64,000 nucleotides of DNA, taken from Planctomycetota bacterium. Its GTDB lineage: Bacteria; Planctomycetota; UBA8742; UBA2392. The notes beneath the pieces are model-generated. The model was not told where the DNA came from. It worked only from the letters and a program-made list of their open reading frames with translations, and did not search any database. Numbering within the stretch: the stretch's first letter is position 1; each line of letters opens with the position of its first letter. Position numbers and translations under genes: made by a program. Below are positions 1 to 8,603 of this stretch, piece by piece. Where the stretch lies: NCBI GenBank assembly GCA_016712285.1, contig JADJRK010000001.1, positions 558,001 through 622,000 of the forward strand. The letters are read 5' to 3'.

Positions 1-1
1 C

Positions 2-1024
2 AAAGACAAGAAGAAGCGCGAAGACGCCGAAGCTGCATTCAGCGAGCTCGTGGAAATGGGCGAGCGTGCAGTGCCCGGCGCCATCGCTATCCTGCAGGAA
101 GTGCTGGAAAAGGAAATCACCAAGGCCCAGAACGCAGCCGGGCTGCTGGGTGCAGACAAGACCAAGATGGACGGCCTGCTCACCGAGCTGGACAAGCGCC
201 GTGCATTCGCCCTTGAGCTGATCATGGACGCAGTGAAGTACCCCTATCCGTACGGCCCCAACCAGGCCGAAGTTCAGGCCGAGGTGGACACGCGGGTGGC
301 TGCGGTGCGCGAGATATGGAACGATTCCACAAGCTTCCTGGGCCAGGCCAACCCCGAGTACGAAGCGGTGATCGAGAAGGTGCGCGCGATTTCAGAGCGC
401 ATGGACCAGCTTGACCCGGCAAACAACCACCACAAGCAGACCAGCGAAGAGACCATCACGTACCTGAAAGACCAGGCGAACCAGAAGCTGACGATTCGCG
501 AGTACGCCGGCAGCACCGGCAAGTACGAGGCGTTGATCAACTTCAACCGCAAGGTCATGAAGATCAACGAGGACTTCCCGACTGGCGAAGGCCACACCGA
601 CGGTGACGGCCGCATGCAAGTCCAGATCACGAACGAGTACCGCATCATGTTCGCGCGCCATGCCGTGAAGCTCAACGACAAGCTGTTCTGGGCCGCGTGG
701 CACCACAGCAAGTATTGTGTCGAGCACAACGGCGGGCAGATTGCCCACGTGATCCAGGGCGAGCCCCGCGGCGCGGCCCCCGGCGACCGCATGACCTATG
801 AAGGCTACCCGGGCGGCGGCGGCGAGAACATTCACATGAACAGCGCCGGCCCGACCGCGCAAAGCAGCCATGATGCCTGGTGCCACAGCAGCGGCCACCA
901 TCGCAACATCCTGCACCCGAACTGGCGAGCGCTAGGCAGCGGCAAGTTCCGCACGATCTGGACGCAGTGCTTCGGCGCTGTGGACGAAGGCGAAGCCAAC
1001 AGCGTAAGCAAGGGAGGCCAGTAG
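2..1024 (+). CDS. CAP-domain (SCP/PR-1-like) protein, 5' end cut by window
   Basis: The reading frame is open to the first bases of the window and upstream codons continue the same charged helical sequence, so the first in-frame GTG at 50 is not the real start. About 340 residues are visible. The first two thirds are charged, helix-rich and without a recognised domain. The last third (about residues 210-330) carries CAP superfamily hallmarks: an early H (FARHAV), the GENIH block, then SSHDAW and SGHHRNIL followed by W. CAP proteins are usually secreted; any signal peptide would lie outside the window. Role unknown. A strong intrinsic terminator follows at 1106-1145. Confidence 0.8.
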   Translation, partial: KDKKKREDAEAAFSELVEMGERAVPGAIAILQEVLEKEITKAQNAAGLLGADKTKMDGLLTELDKRRAFALELIMDAVKYPYPYGPNQAEVQAEVDTRVAAVREIWNDSTSFLGQANPEYEAVIEKVRAISERMDQLDPANNHHKQTSEETITYLKDQANQKLTIREYAGSTGKYEALINFNRKVMKINEDFPTGEGHTDGDGRMQVQITNEYRIMFARHAVKLNDKLFWAAWHHSKYCVEHNGGQIAHVIQGEPRGAAPGDRMTYEGYPGGGGENIHMNSAGPTAQSSHDAWCHSSGHHRNILHPNWRALGSGKFRTIWTQCFGAVDEGEANSVSKGGQ

Positions 1025-1105
1025 GGGCGCGGCTTGTCGCGCCCGCAGGCAGCGGCCGTGAAAAAATTGGTCGTCAGGCGGTGGTGCCCAGCGCTGCTTG
1101 ACGAA

Positions 1106-1145
1106 GACGGGGTGGCCCTCCCGAGCCACCCCGTCACGTTTTTTT
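1106..1145 (+). terminator. Rho-independent terminator after the CAP-domain gene
   Basis: A perfect 11-bp stem (GACGGGGTGGC, 1106-1116, pairing with 1125-1135) has an 8-nt loop and is followed within three bases by seven T residues (1139-1145). Confidence 0.9.
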
Positions 1146-1178
1146 GGTGCTTTGAGTCTGCGCAGATGCTGCGGGCCG

Positions 1179-1661
1179 CTACTTCAGGCCGATGGCCGAA
1201 AGTGCGTCAGCGCCATTGAGCTTTTCCCACCACTCCAGCGTGGCCTTGATGTCCACCAGCCAGGTGTCGCCCTCTTTCTTGAGAACGAGGCTGCGAACAG
1301 CCGTCACGCTGTCGCCATAGTCAAACGTGACACCAAGGCGTGCGGTGTTCTCGTCGTCCATATCACTCAGGTCCGGGTTCGGCTTGACGGACTTGACCTT
1401 GGCAAAGAAGTCCACGTCCAGCAAATCGTCCAGCGTCAGGTCGCTGGTCATTTTGCCCGCACCTGTGATCGCAAGGCCCGATGGCAGCCCCAGTGGGCCG
1501 GTGCGCTGGCCCGGCAGCACGACGGCGGCGATGGCGGCTTTGTCTTTGGACTCAAAGGCAGACGCGGCTTTCGTGACCGAGGCTTCGGCCTCAGGCGGCA
1601 CGCCGCCACAGCCTGCGACCAGAAGTGCAAGCAACATCAAAGCAGAAGCGATCCTGTTCAT
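1179..1661 (-). CDS. Small lipoprotein, unknown function
   Basis: The 160-residue protein starts at the ATG at 1661, where a classic lipoprotein signal begins: MNR, a hydrophobic stretch, then LLVAGC with the lipid-modified Cys. The frame stays open upstream but that part is Arg-rich and not protein-like. The mature part begins with a helical stretch and ends in a compact alpha/beta region with a WLVDIKATLEWW segment, resembling small SnoaL/DUF4878-type lipoproteins; this is only a fold guess. It lies downstream of the GAPDH gene on the same strand, but a 12-bp inverted repeat at 1685-1731 separates them, so it is probably transcribed separately. Confidence 0.75.
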   Translation of the reverse strand: MNRIASALMLLALLVAGCGGVPPEAEASVTKAASAFESKDKAAIAAVVLPGQRTGPLGLPSGLAITGAGKMTSDLTLDDLLDVDFFAKVKSVKPNPDLSDMDDENTARLGVTFDYGDSVTAVRSLVLKKEGDTWLVDIKATLEWWEKLNGADALSAIGLK

Positions 1662-1684
1662 GTGTTCTCCAGTCGCAGGATGGT

Positions 1685-1731
1685 AAGTCGGCCCGATCCG
1701 CACGCAACTGCGCACGCGTTCGGGCCGACTT
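1685..1731 (-). terminator. Inverted repeat downstream of GAPDH gene
   Basis: AAGTCGGCCCGA at 1685-1696 pairs perfectly with TCGGGCCGACTT at 1720-1731 around a 23-nt loop. It sits 34 bp beyond the GAPDH stop codon. There is no clear T tract, so it may be a terminator or an mRNA-stabilising hairpin. Confidence 0.5.
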
Positions 1732-1764
1732 GCAGGTTGTGTCGCAGCCATCGAAAACTTGCCG

Positions 1765-2844
1765 CTAGACCTCTTCAAAGAAGTACGGCTTGAGCGCCTG
1801 GATCTTCTTGTCGAAAGTGGCGGGATCAATCTGCCACAGCGCCGCCGAAATCGACGAGAGCAGCGAGTTGCCGTCCTGGGGCGTGAAGCAGAAGCCATAG
1901 ATGTCGTGGCCGCCGCCGTTGACCGTCAGGCACTCGTGCGGGATGACGGTCTGGTTGAGAATGCGCCCGAAGAAGCCGTGGTCACGGCCGAAGCTGAACA
2001 CCGAGTTCGCGCTTTTCTTGAACGTGATTGCCTGGCGGTCGTCTTCGCGAATCGCGCCGATCAACTTTTCCACTGTCGTGGCTTCCTTGACGCGGATGTG
2101 GAAGCGAACCATGTGCATGTACTGCGTGGGCATCTTGATCGCGCTGCTGAACAGGTTCGTGAATTCCCAGCCCTTGGTCTTGAAAAGGTGGTAGGCGTCG
2201 CGGGCGTGGTGGGTGCCGAAGCCCTCGTCCTTGTGTTTGCCGACCTCGGGGCTTGCAACAAAGCTGTCGTCCTGGCTTACGTCGTTGGCGCGGCGCATGC
2301 AGACGAAATCGGCACTGGCCAGGTTCTCGGGCTTCGTGTTGTGGTGCGTGGCGAACAGCTTGATCAACGCCGCCAGGTTGTGGGTGTTGCAGCTGACCAC
2401 GTGGATGAACTTGTCTTCGCCGGGCACCAGCGTCTCGTCGTTGATGCCGCGTGCGTACATTTTGCCGAAGCCGAACTCGCTGCCCTGCGCGATGTAGCCT
2501 TTGCCGCCGGCCTGCGCGGCCCGCAGGTAGTACTGCTCTTTGTTGGCAAGGCCCGCGCCGCTGGGCGTGCAGTCGATGACCACGCTGGCGCGCATGATGG
2601 CTTCTTCGGTTTCGAACACGGCCTTGCAGCCCATCTTCTCGAAGCCGGCCATCTGGTCGCGTCCGGTCGCAAGCCTGGCGCCGCGCTTGATAAGGTCCAC
2701 AACCTTGGAGCGGTCAGTTTTCAGGGGCGTACGCTTGTTGAACGTAACTTCGTCAACGCCCAGTTCCTTGCGGAAGTGGGTCAGCATGCCGATCAGCGGC
2801 TCGCCGATCGTGCCGGTGCCTACGACGTGGATGATGTTGGCCAT
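1765..2844 (-). CDS. Type II (archaeal-type) glyceraldehyde-3-phosphate dehydrogenase
   Basis: This 359-residue protein should oxidise glyceraldehyde-3-phosphate to 1,3-bisphosphoglycerate. It matches the archaeal type II family rather than bacterial GapA. The Rossmann start is VVGTGTIGEPL; the catalytic Cys is C152 in VVSCNTHNL (archaeal form SCNTTGL); RRANDVS matches the archaeal RRAADP block; GTHHARDA (H212-H213) matches the conserved HHG region; MPTQYMHM matches VPTTLMHMH. Length fits, being slightly above the usual 330-340. ATG 2844 is chosen over an upstream in-frame ATG because AGGAG lies at the right distance. It appears monocistronic. Known examples are mainly archaeal, so a bacterial copy suggests an old transfer or lineage-specific replacement. 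The TG to HN change after the catalytic Cys is unusual. Confidence 0.87.
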   Translation of the reverse strand: MANIIHVVGTGTIGEPLIGMLTHFRKELGVDEVTFNKRTPLKTDRSKVVDLIKRGARLATGRDQMAGFEKMGCKAVFETEEAIMRASVVIDCTPSGAGLANKEQYYLRAAQAGGKGYIAQGSEFGFGKMYARGINDETLVPGEDKFIHVVSCNTHNLAALIKLFATHHNTKPENLASADFVCMRRANDVSQDDSFVASPEVGKHKDEGFGTHHARDAYHLFKTKGWEFTNLFSSAIKMPTQYMHMVRFHIRVKEATTVEKLIGAIREDDRQAITFKKSANSVFSFGRDHGFFGRILNQTVIPHECLTVNGGGHDIYGFCFTPQDGNSLLSSISAALWQIDPATFDKKIQALKPYFFEEV

Positions 2845-3047
2845 ACGGGTTCTCCTGCGGTGAAAATGAAACACCGCGGCCGGCAGGCGCGTGCTGAACT
2901 ATATGCCGGTCGCGGAGTCATGTTTGACCGCGTGAAGGGTTCTCTACCAGCGCTGGGGCAACAGGCCACCGGGCCGCGCAGAGTATTCTTGCGGTTAACG
3001 TACCACCGCGGGCGGCGCTTCCAATGGCAAGTTGATGAAAAGTGGGA

Positions 3048-3073
3048 AAGCCCGCAGGCCTTGCCGCGGGCTT
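3048..3073 (-). terminator. Hairpin downstream of FlgM-like gene
   Basis: AAGCCCGC (3048-3055) pairs with GCGGGCTT (3066-3073). On the minus strand it lies just past the stop at 3092 and is followed by a loosely T-rich stretch (TTCCCACTTTTC). Confidence 0.6.
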
Positions 3074-3091
3074 GTTCGATTGAGCCTTATG

Positions 3092-3379
3092 CTACAGTTC
3101 TTCGCTGATCATGCGGTCGATGGCCACCGCAAATTCGCGATCAACGTCATAGTCGGAGTGCGCGATTTTCTCTCGCACTGTGTCGACTCTCTCCATGCGC
3201 ACCGAGGGCATGCTCTTGGCCGCAGCAATAAACCCGGCTTCCGCGCACGGCGGGCTGCTGTCGCTGCGGCGCGGCGCCGCGTAGACGTTGGATTCAGTGC
3301 GTTTGGCGCGCTGGCTGGGCCGAATGCGCTGCACGCGTTCAGTTCTGGACGAGTCGGTCGGTCGGTATGCGTCGGTCAT
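3092..3379 (-). CDS. FlgM-like anti-sigma-28 factor (candidate)
   Basis: A 95-residue protein with an Arg/Ser-rich, probably disordered N-terminal half and a C-terminal helical part. The segment RVDTVREKIAHSDYDVD, then a short helix and the end AIDRMISEEL, follows the FlgM pattern V..vR..I..G.Y.vD...iA..il..l. FlgM proteins bind FliA-type sigma factors and hold them inactive. A FliA/WhiG-like sigma gene lies about 10 kb away (13763-14632), which supports the idea, but no flagellar genes are in the window. The start is uncertain: ATG 3379 is used, but a GTG at 3388 is three bases after the AGGAG. The family call rests on the C-terminal motif alone. Confidence 0.55.
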   Translation of the reverse strand: MTDAYRPTDSSRTERVQRIRPSQRAKRTESNVYAAPRRSDSSPPCAEAGFIAAAKSMPSVRMERVDTVREKIAHSDYDVDREFAVAIDRMISEEL

Positions 3380-3471
3380 GGTATGCACGGTCTCCTATTC
3401 GACTATCGACAGTCGACCTGTGCGGCTTTAGCAGAAAATTCAAGATTCTTGTGCTGGCAGCGGCGCGCCAG

Positions 3472-4341
3472 TTAAGAGGCTTCGCGGCCGGCTTCGTCAA
3501 GCACGCTGGGCTCGTCTTCGTCGCCAGGTTCGACAGCGCGCGATTGCGGCAGATCGTCGGGCTTGGGCACGAACTCGGTTTTGTGGTGGGCTTCGGCATG
3601 GACGGGCGGCTTGTCCACCTTTTCTGTGGCGAGCCCGTGCGCGATGTCGTCTTTGCCGATCTTTGCGGTCTCAACCAGGCGCGGCGGCTTGTCTACCCGC
3701 TCGGTCGGGATGTGCGCGCCCGGCTTGGCGACTTTCTCGGTCGCAATGCCGCGCAGCTCCATCTCTTCGGGTGTCATGCGGCGCGTGATCGCCATTTCTG
3801 CCGAGATGGCTTGCGCCATCGCAGCGTCGGCTTCGCCATCGACGGTGGCGTCGCCATCTTTGCTGATGGGCCCGTTGGTGCCGCGGAAAATCTCCTCCGG
3901 TAAGCCGGGGTTCTTGCCCACGTTCTTGATCAGGAACTGGCCGCCCATGTAGGGCTTGGGCATGGCGTGGTGCTTTGGCGCAAACGGGTTGGCTTCGTAC
4001 AGCAGGGCCAGAATCGCGGCCAACTCGCCAAGGTCGATGTCGTTTGGCAGCGCCGCGCTATAGATGATGGGGCTCTTGCGGATCTCGCGGCAGCGGTTCA
4101 GGGCAAACACGCCTAGCGACATCTTTTGCAGCTTCTCGAGGAAGTCATGAATCGACTCGTCGCCCTTGTGCACGCCGAACATCACCAGTTCGCGCCCTGA
4201 TGAGCCGACGCCGTTGCCGACCTTCTTCAGCTTGGCGGCCATGACTGCATACACAGCCGTCTTTGCGCCCAGTTCAGGCACATCCGACAGCGGCGTGCGA
4301 AGCAGCCACCAGCCTTTCCAGTCAAGCGTGAAGGACCTCAA
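3472..4341 (-). CDS. Unknown protein with repeated TEKVDKP-like tail
   Basis: This 289-residue protein has no signal peptide or membrane segment. Residues 1-150 form a globular domain (WKGWWLLRT near the start, PIIYSAALPND in the middle). Its layout, with YAV, a later IIYSA, an acidic helix and a final NPF, faintly recalls GIY-YIG-like folds, but I cannot support that. The C-terminal 120 residues are charged and contain spaced copies of a short motif: ATEKVAKP, PTERVDKP, ATEKVDKP, with related VETAKIGK and FVPKP segments. The start is TTG 4341, chosen because GGAGGGGG lies 4 bases upstream and no ATG fits. It is upstream of the FlgM-like gene on the same strand, with about 90 bp between them. 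Confidence 0.7.
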   Translation of the reverse strand: MRSFTLDWKGWWLLRTPLSDVPELGAKTAVYAVMAAKLKKVGNGVGSSGRELVMFGVHKGDESIHDFLEKLQKMSLGVFALNRCREIRKSPIIYSAALPNDIDLGELAAILALLYEANPFAPKHHAMPKPYMGGQFLIKNVGKNPGLPEEIFRGTNGPISKDGDATVDGEADAAMAQAISAEMAITRRMTPEEMELRGIATEKVAKPGAHIPTERVDKPPRLVETAKIGKDDIAHGLATEKVDKPPVHAEAHHKTEFVPKPDDLPQSRAVEPGDEDEPSVLDEAGREAS

Positions 4342-4638
4342 CGACCCCCTCCGTACATGCAGATACTAACGGACCCCCAGCCAAGGTGCATCCTCAGACT
4401 TGGCAATCTCCGTGCCCTCGTGCCAGACCGGCCTGCCGTATGCCTTTGGCGGCAACGAGAGCGGCTGGAATTTCGGCAGCTATGCAATCAGCTTTGCACC
4501 TTCGGCCCAGAGGGTGCCCCAGTGTATCAGAAACGAATCGGCAGCAAGCGGCGATTTCGGGTTGCGGCAAGCCGAATTGAACGACCCCGGGGAAGATTCC
4601 CCGGGGCCGCGTGCCCAGCGCTGCTTGTGTGTTCGGCC
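4342..4638. other. Intergenic stretch without a recognised gene
   Basis: About 300 bp between two minus-strand genes. It contains the terminator-like hairpin at 4585-4606 and presumably the promoter for the gene starting at 4341. No convincing coding sequence or structured RNA was seen. Confidence 0.6.
4585..4606 (-). terminator. Hairpin downstream of VIT-VWA gene
   Basis: A perfect 10-bp stem, CCCCGGGGAA (4585-4594) with TTCCCCGGGG (4597-4606), around a 2-nt loop. It lies 33 bp after the minus-strand stop at 4639. No strong T tract follows, so it may act as a terminator or 3' stabiliser. Confidence 0.55.
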
Positions 4639-7026
4639 CTAGCCGCCCTTCTTTTCGTCCGGCTTCTCGGCATCGTTTTCTTCGGCCTGGGCGCTCTTGT
4701 CGACCACGCGGATGGTCTTCTTACCGACGCGCAGGACCACCTCGTTGCCCAGTGCCAGGATCTTCGAAACGCTGTCGTTGCCACGGGCGAGCGCAAACCA
4801 GTCTTCGCTCATGTACTCGACCGTCTCGGCGCCGAACAACTCGCCGTTTGTCAGGTCGCTTTCAAGCCAGATGCCGTCGGACCACACAAAGCTGCGGGTG
4901 CCGATGGTCTTGACGATGTTGCTGGACTCTTTGGCTGCCTGCTCGTCGTCCATGCCCTTCTTCTTCAGCTCTTCTTTGCGCTTGTCGGCACGGGAAGAGT
5001 ATCCGCTGTCCCGGGCCCGCTTGGCGGCTGCGTTTGCCTCTTCGCCCTCGGCGGCCTTGGCATCTTCGGCGTTGTCGCTGTCGCGGCGTTCTGCGTTGGA
5101 TTTGCTGCGCTCGACTGCATCTTTGCCGGTCTGGTCCTGCGGGGGTGCCGGTGCGCGGGCGCCTGAACCTGCGCCGCCGCCACTGTCATCGCCGCCTACT
5201 GCGCGGCCACCTCGGGGGCGATTCTCAGGCATTGGCGTCCCGGCGCGGGGTGGGGGAGTGTCTTCGACGACGAGAAAACTGGTGTAGGGCGTCACGATAC
5301 CGAACTTGGTGCCCAGCCGGACGATCTCTTCGACTACTTCTTTGTTCTGCCCCTTCAGGTTTATCTGGTCCATCAGGTAGCCAACGCGGCGCACAGCCCA
5401 CATGCGGGGCAGGTATGCTTTTGCGTTGTCACTTTCCTTGAACTCGATGGTGTATTCGTATGCGCGCTTGGTGCCGTTGACCGTGCCTTCCAGCACCAGC
5501 TGGTGCTTGCCCGGTTTGTCGAAGCGCCCGAGCACGGAAAGCTGCGTCCCGGCAAACACGTCGCCCGGCACCTGCGGGTGCAGGTCGTGAATCTCGGCGC
5601 CGTCGATGCGCATCTTGACGTCGCTGAGCACAGGGCTGGCAATCTTGTTGGCGAAGTTGCTGACCTTCACTTCCATGTCTTCCTTGGGCTTTACGTACTC
5701 GCGCTGGCCCTTGTTCTCTTCGGCCAGGGTGTCCAGCAGCCACGTGTTGACGTCATAGCCGACGCCGAACGGGAAAATGCGAACGTGGCTGGAGCGGTTC
5801 TCTTTGGCCAGCTTGGCCAAGCCGCGCACGTCAGTGATTTCGCCCATCGTGGGCAACCCGTCGCTCATCAGCAGGATATAGCAGGGGCGGGTGCTTTCTT
5901 TGCCCGCCAGCTCGTAAGCCATGCGCAGCGCGCTTTCAAAGTTGGTGCCGCCGGTGGCGTCGATCTTGTCTACTTTGGCCAACGCGGCTTCGCGTGCTTC
6001 TTTGCTGGCGTCGGTCAACGCGTCGTGCAGTTTGCGCGCCTCGGTGCTGAAGGTGACGATCGCGAAGCGGTCTTTTTCATTGAGCTTGCTGATGCAGAAC
6101 TTGAGGGCCTTGCGGGCCTGGTCGATCTTGCCGTCGTCCATCATGCTGCCGCTGGTGTCGAGAACGACAATCACGTCCTTGGGCAGAATGTCGGACTCGT
6201 CCAGTTTGACCTTGGGTGTCAGCAGCGCGAGGAAGTACCCGGCTTCGGTGCCTTCGCGATAGCCAAGCACGTTGGCCGCCATCGCGCCTTCCGCGAACCC
6301 GTAGAACAGTTCAAAGTCGGTCGCGGGCTGCGTGTTTTTCAGTTCAAAGCCGATCACGGCTTCCTTGTCGCCCTTGCGGATGACCTCGACGCTGTGGGTA
6401 GGAGAATAGATTGTGCGCAGCGCCTGCTCAGACTTCAGGTTGACCTTGACGCTGGTGGTTTTGGGCGCGTTCGGTGAATAGCCCTGCGTGCGCAACGGGT
6501 AGATGAAGCGCACCAGGCCGCTGTCGTAGGGCAGCAGCTCGGTGTATGTGAACGTGATGGTCAGTTCCTGGCAGGGCAGAATGGGGAACACGCGCGCCTT
6601 GAACAAGCCGCGCCCGGCGTATTCAAGCAAGCCCGGGTCGATCATGCGGCGCACGGTGTCTTCGTAAATCTGGCGGGCCTTGTCAGCGGGCAGCAGCTCG
6701 CCTTTGACCATGGTGCCGTTCATGGTCATCTGGAACTCGTTGATGGCGGCTTCGAGGGGCAATGGAAACAGGTACTCGCCCTCAAGCTGCCAGTTGTTCG
6801 GGTTGTAGAAGACCTGGGTGATCTTGGTGGTCGCCCCCTGGTTGTCGATGGTGGTCTCAACCTGGTGCGAGCGCACGTCAATCGGCATGGTGCGGGGTAC
6901 CGGGCGGTGCCGGGGTCGTTCCATGTCGGGGTCAATGCGGCGATCAACGACGATGCCCTGGGCGGCCAACGAGCCCCCGAGCAACGCAAGTAACCCCAGT
7001 AGCATCAAGGATTTACGCGTATTCAT
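4639..7026 (-). CDS. VIT and von Willebrand factor A domain secreted protein
   Basis: The 795-residue product begins at ATG 7026 with a signal peptide (MNTRKSLMLLGLLALLGG, then SLAAQ). Residues about 48-175 form a VIT domain (inter-alpha-trypsin-inhibitor type). Residues about 284-470 form a VWA domain with an intact metal site, DTSGSM, at D290-M295, plus the later T (GGTNF) and D (MSDG) elements. After a beta-rich stretch, a low-complexity Pro/Gly/Ala-rich segment and an acidic/Lys-rich, probably coiled part lead to a small C-terminal domain. VIT-VWA proteins are common in Planctomycetes and related bacteria; most have no known role and are thought to bind proteins in the periplasm or outside the cell. 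It is alone on its strand here. Confidence 0.88.
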   Translation of the reverse strand: MNTRKSLMLLGLLALLGGSLAAQGIVVDRRIDPDMERPRHRPVPRTMPIDVRSHQVETTIDNQGATTKITQVFYNPNNWQLEGEYLFPLPLEAAINEFQMTMNGTMVKGELLPADKARQIYEDTVRRMIDPGLLEYAGRGLFKARVFPILPCQELTITFTYTELLPYDSGLVRFIYPLRTQGYSPNAPKTTSVKVNLKSEQALRTIYSPTHSVEVIRKGDKEAVIGFELKNTQPATDFELFYGFAEGAMAANVLGYREGTEAGYFLALLTPKVKLDESDILPKDVIVVLDTSGSMMDDGKIDQARKALKFCISKLNEKDRFAIVTFSTEARKLHDALTDASKEAREAALAKVDKIDATGGTNFESALRMAYELAGKESTRPCYILLMSDGLPTMGEITDVRGLAKLAKENRSSHVRIFPFGVGYDVNTWLLDTLAEENKGQREYVKPKEDMEVKVSNFANKIASPVLSDVKMRIDGAEIHDLHPQVPGDVFAGTQLSVLGRFDKPGKHQLVLEGTVNGTKRAYEYTIEFKESDNAKAYLPRMWAVRRVGYLMDQINLKGQNKEVVEEIVRLGTKFGIVTPYTSFLVVEDTPPPRAGTPMPENRPRGGRAVGGDDSGGGAGSGARAPAPPQDQTGKDAVERSKSNAERRDSDNAEDAKAAEGEEANAAAKRARDSGYSSRADKRKEELKKKGMDDEQAAKESSNIVKTIGTRSFVWSDGIWLESDLTNGELFGAETVEYMSEDWFALARGNDSVSKILALGNEVVLRVGKKTIRVVDKSAQAEENDAEKPDEKKGG

Positions 7027-7116
7027 GGCAGACTCCAAGGTTTGTGTAGCCCGCGTAGAACGCCAAAACTCGACGGCAGGTTCCGGATTCCAGCCAGACT
7101 TCTTCAGAATTCGGCA

Positions 7117-7818
7117 TCAGATCACGGTGCCGAACATCTTGCCGATCAAGGCCGTCAGGCCCATCGCGAGTGCACCCCAGAACCCGACCCTGAATGCGCC
7201 GCGCCAGATGCTGGCACCGCCGGTCCATGCAGCGACTGAGCCCAGAGCGATCAAGAACAGCAAGGACGCACCGGCCACGGTCAAGATCAGGAAAGCCTCC
7301 GGCGTCACAAGCACCATGCACAGCGGCAGCGCCGCGCCCACCGCGAATGCAGCCGCTGATGCCAGCGCCGCCTGGATCGGCCGTGACTTTGTGATGTCGG
7401 AGATGCCCAGTTCATCACGAGCGTGCGAGCCGATCGCGTCATGCGCCATCAGCGCCTTGGCAACTTGAAGTGCAAGGTCGGGCTCCAGACCGCGTTTCTG
7501 GTAGATGCCGGCCAACTCTTTGGTCTCAAACTCGGGGTTGGCCGAAAGCTCTGCGCTTTCACGTTTCAGGTCGGCGCGTTCAGCATCCGATTGCGAACTG
7601 ACCGAGACGTACTCACCGGCTGCCATAGACATCGCGCCAGCCACCAGCCCCGCGAGTCCCGCGATCAACACGGCTTCGACGCCTGCGTCGGCGGCTGCTA
7701 CGCCCAGAATCAGGCTGGCGGTCGAGACGATGCCGTCGTTAGCGCCAAGCACGGACGCACGCAGCCATCCGACTCTTTGTGTGCGGTGGCGCTCAAGATT
7801 GGGCGTCAGGGGACGCAT
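7117..7818 (-). CDS. VIT1/CCC1 family iron/manganese transporter
   Basis: A 233-residue membrane protein of the VIT1/CCC1 family, which moves Fe(II) or Mn(II) across membranes. The signature NDGIVSTASLILGV lies in the first membrane segment. The second has MSMAAGEYVSVSSQ. A cytoplasmic helical stretch with Glu residues (about 75-135) precedes three more hydrophobic segments (about 145-230). The length matches the short bacterial form without a ferritin-like N-terminus. It follows purN and ileS on the same strand, 27 bp after purN, so it is probably cotranscribed, though no functional link is obvious. I saw no metal-responsive riboswitch. Confidence 0.88.
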   Translation of the reverse strand: MRPLTPNLERHRTQRVGWLRASVLGANDGIVSTASLILGVAAADAGVEAVLIAGLAGLVAGAMSMAAGEYVSVSSQSDAERADLKRESAELSANPEFETKELAGIYQKRGLEPDLALQVAKALMAHDAIGSHARDELGISDITKSRPIQAALASAAAFAVGAALPLCMVLVTPEAFLILTVAGASLLFLIALGSVAAWTGGASIWRGAFRVGFWGALAMGLTALIGKMFGTVI

Positions 7819-7845
7819 CAGGGCGTTCTGGTTGGGATATCCCGG

Positions 7846-8496
7846 TCAATCTACAGCGCCGGCTTTCACGGGCAGAATGCGCACACTCTGGGCCACCTGC
7901 AACAGGCGCTTCTCGGCGAACAGGTTGACTGCCTCGGGGTAGGCTTCGCGCTCAGCTTCCATCACGCGGGCTTGCAGTGTTTCGGGTGTGTCGTCGACCT
8001 GGACCGGCACCTTGCGCTGCAGGATGATCGGCCCGTGGTCGTAAACTTCATCGACGTAGTGAACCGTGCAGCCGGTTTCTTTTTCGTGGGCCTTGAGCAC
8101 AGCCTGGTGAACCTTCAGGCCGTACATGCCCTTGCCGCCGAACTTTGGCAGCAGAGACGGGTGAATGTTCAGCACGCGGCCGCGGTAGCGCTCAGGTATG
8201 TGAACGTAGCTGAGAAAGCCGGCGAGAAGCACAACGTCGGGGCGCAAGACGTTAATCAGCTTGAACACCTGGCGCGAAAATGCCGGCGAATCGGTGTAGT
8301 CCTTGCGGTTGACCACCTGCACGGGCACGCCGTGTTGCTGCGCTTTCATGATGCCGGGGACGCCCTCTTTGCTGGCAATCACGCCGACGGGCTCAAGCAG
8401 GCACGAGCCGTCCGCGGCTTTGAGCAGCAGATTCTCCATGGTGGAGCCTGAGCCTGAGATGAGGATGACGCCACGAACCTTCTTGCGCATGTGCAT
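7846..8496 (-). CDS. purN: Phosphoribosylglycinamide formyltransferase (GART)
   Basis: PurN makes formyl-GAR from GAR and 10-formyl-THF in purine synthesis. The 216-residue length fits the family. Motifs seen: SGSGSTMENLL, the phosphate-binding loop (usually SGSGSN, so Thr replaces Asn); NIHPSLLPKFGG with the catalytic His; and TGCTVHYVDEVYDHGPII with the catalytic Asp. ATG 8496 is used; a second ATG lies two codons in (8490). The longer upstream frame is Cys/Arg-rich and overlaps ileS, so it was rejected. No strong Shine-Dalgarno sequence is visible. The gene lies between ileS (107 bp upstream) and the VIT1-like gene. Confidence 0.92.
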   Translation of the reverse strand: MHMRKKVRGVILISGSGSTMENLLLKAADGSCLLEPVGVIASKEGVPGIMKAQQHGVPVQVVNRKDYTDSPAFSRQVFKLINVLRPDVVLLAGFLSYVHIPERYRGRVLNIHPSLLPKFGGKGMYGLKVHQAVLKAHEKETGCTVHYVDEVYDHGPIILQRKVPVQVDDTPETLQARVMEAEREAYPEAVNLFAEKRLLQVAQSVRILPVKAGAVD

Positions 8497-8603
8497 TTCT
8501 CGACAAGGCCGCAACCCGCAGCCATGGCGTAAGGGTACACCATGCACCGCCGGAATCCAGCAAGGGAAAGATTTGGGAAAACGAACAAACCGCCAGCCCG
8601 GCA

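Noticed and set aside
1759..3108. A 449-codon plus-strand frame opposite the GAPDH gene
   Set aside because: No motifs and odd composition; it mirrors the GAPDH codons.
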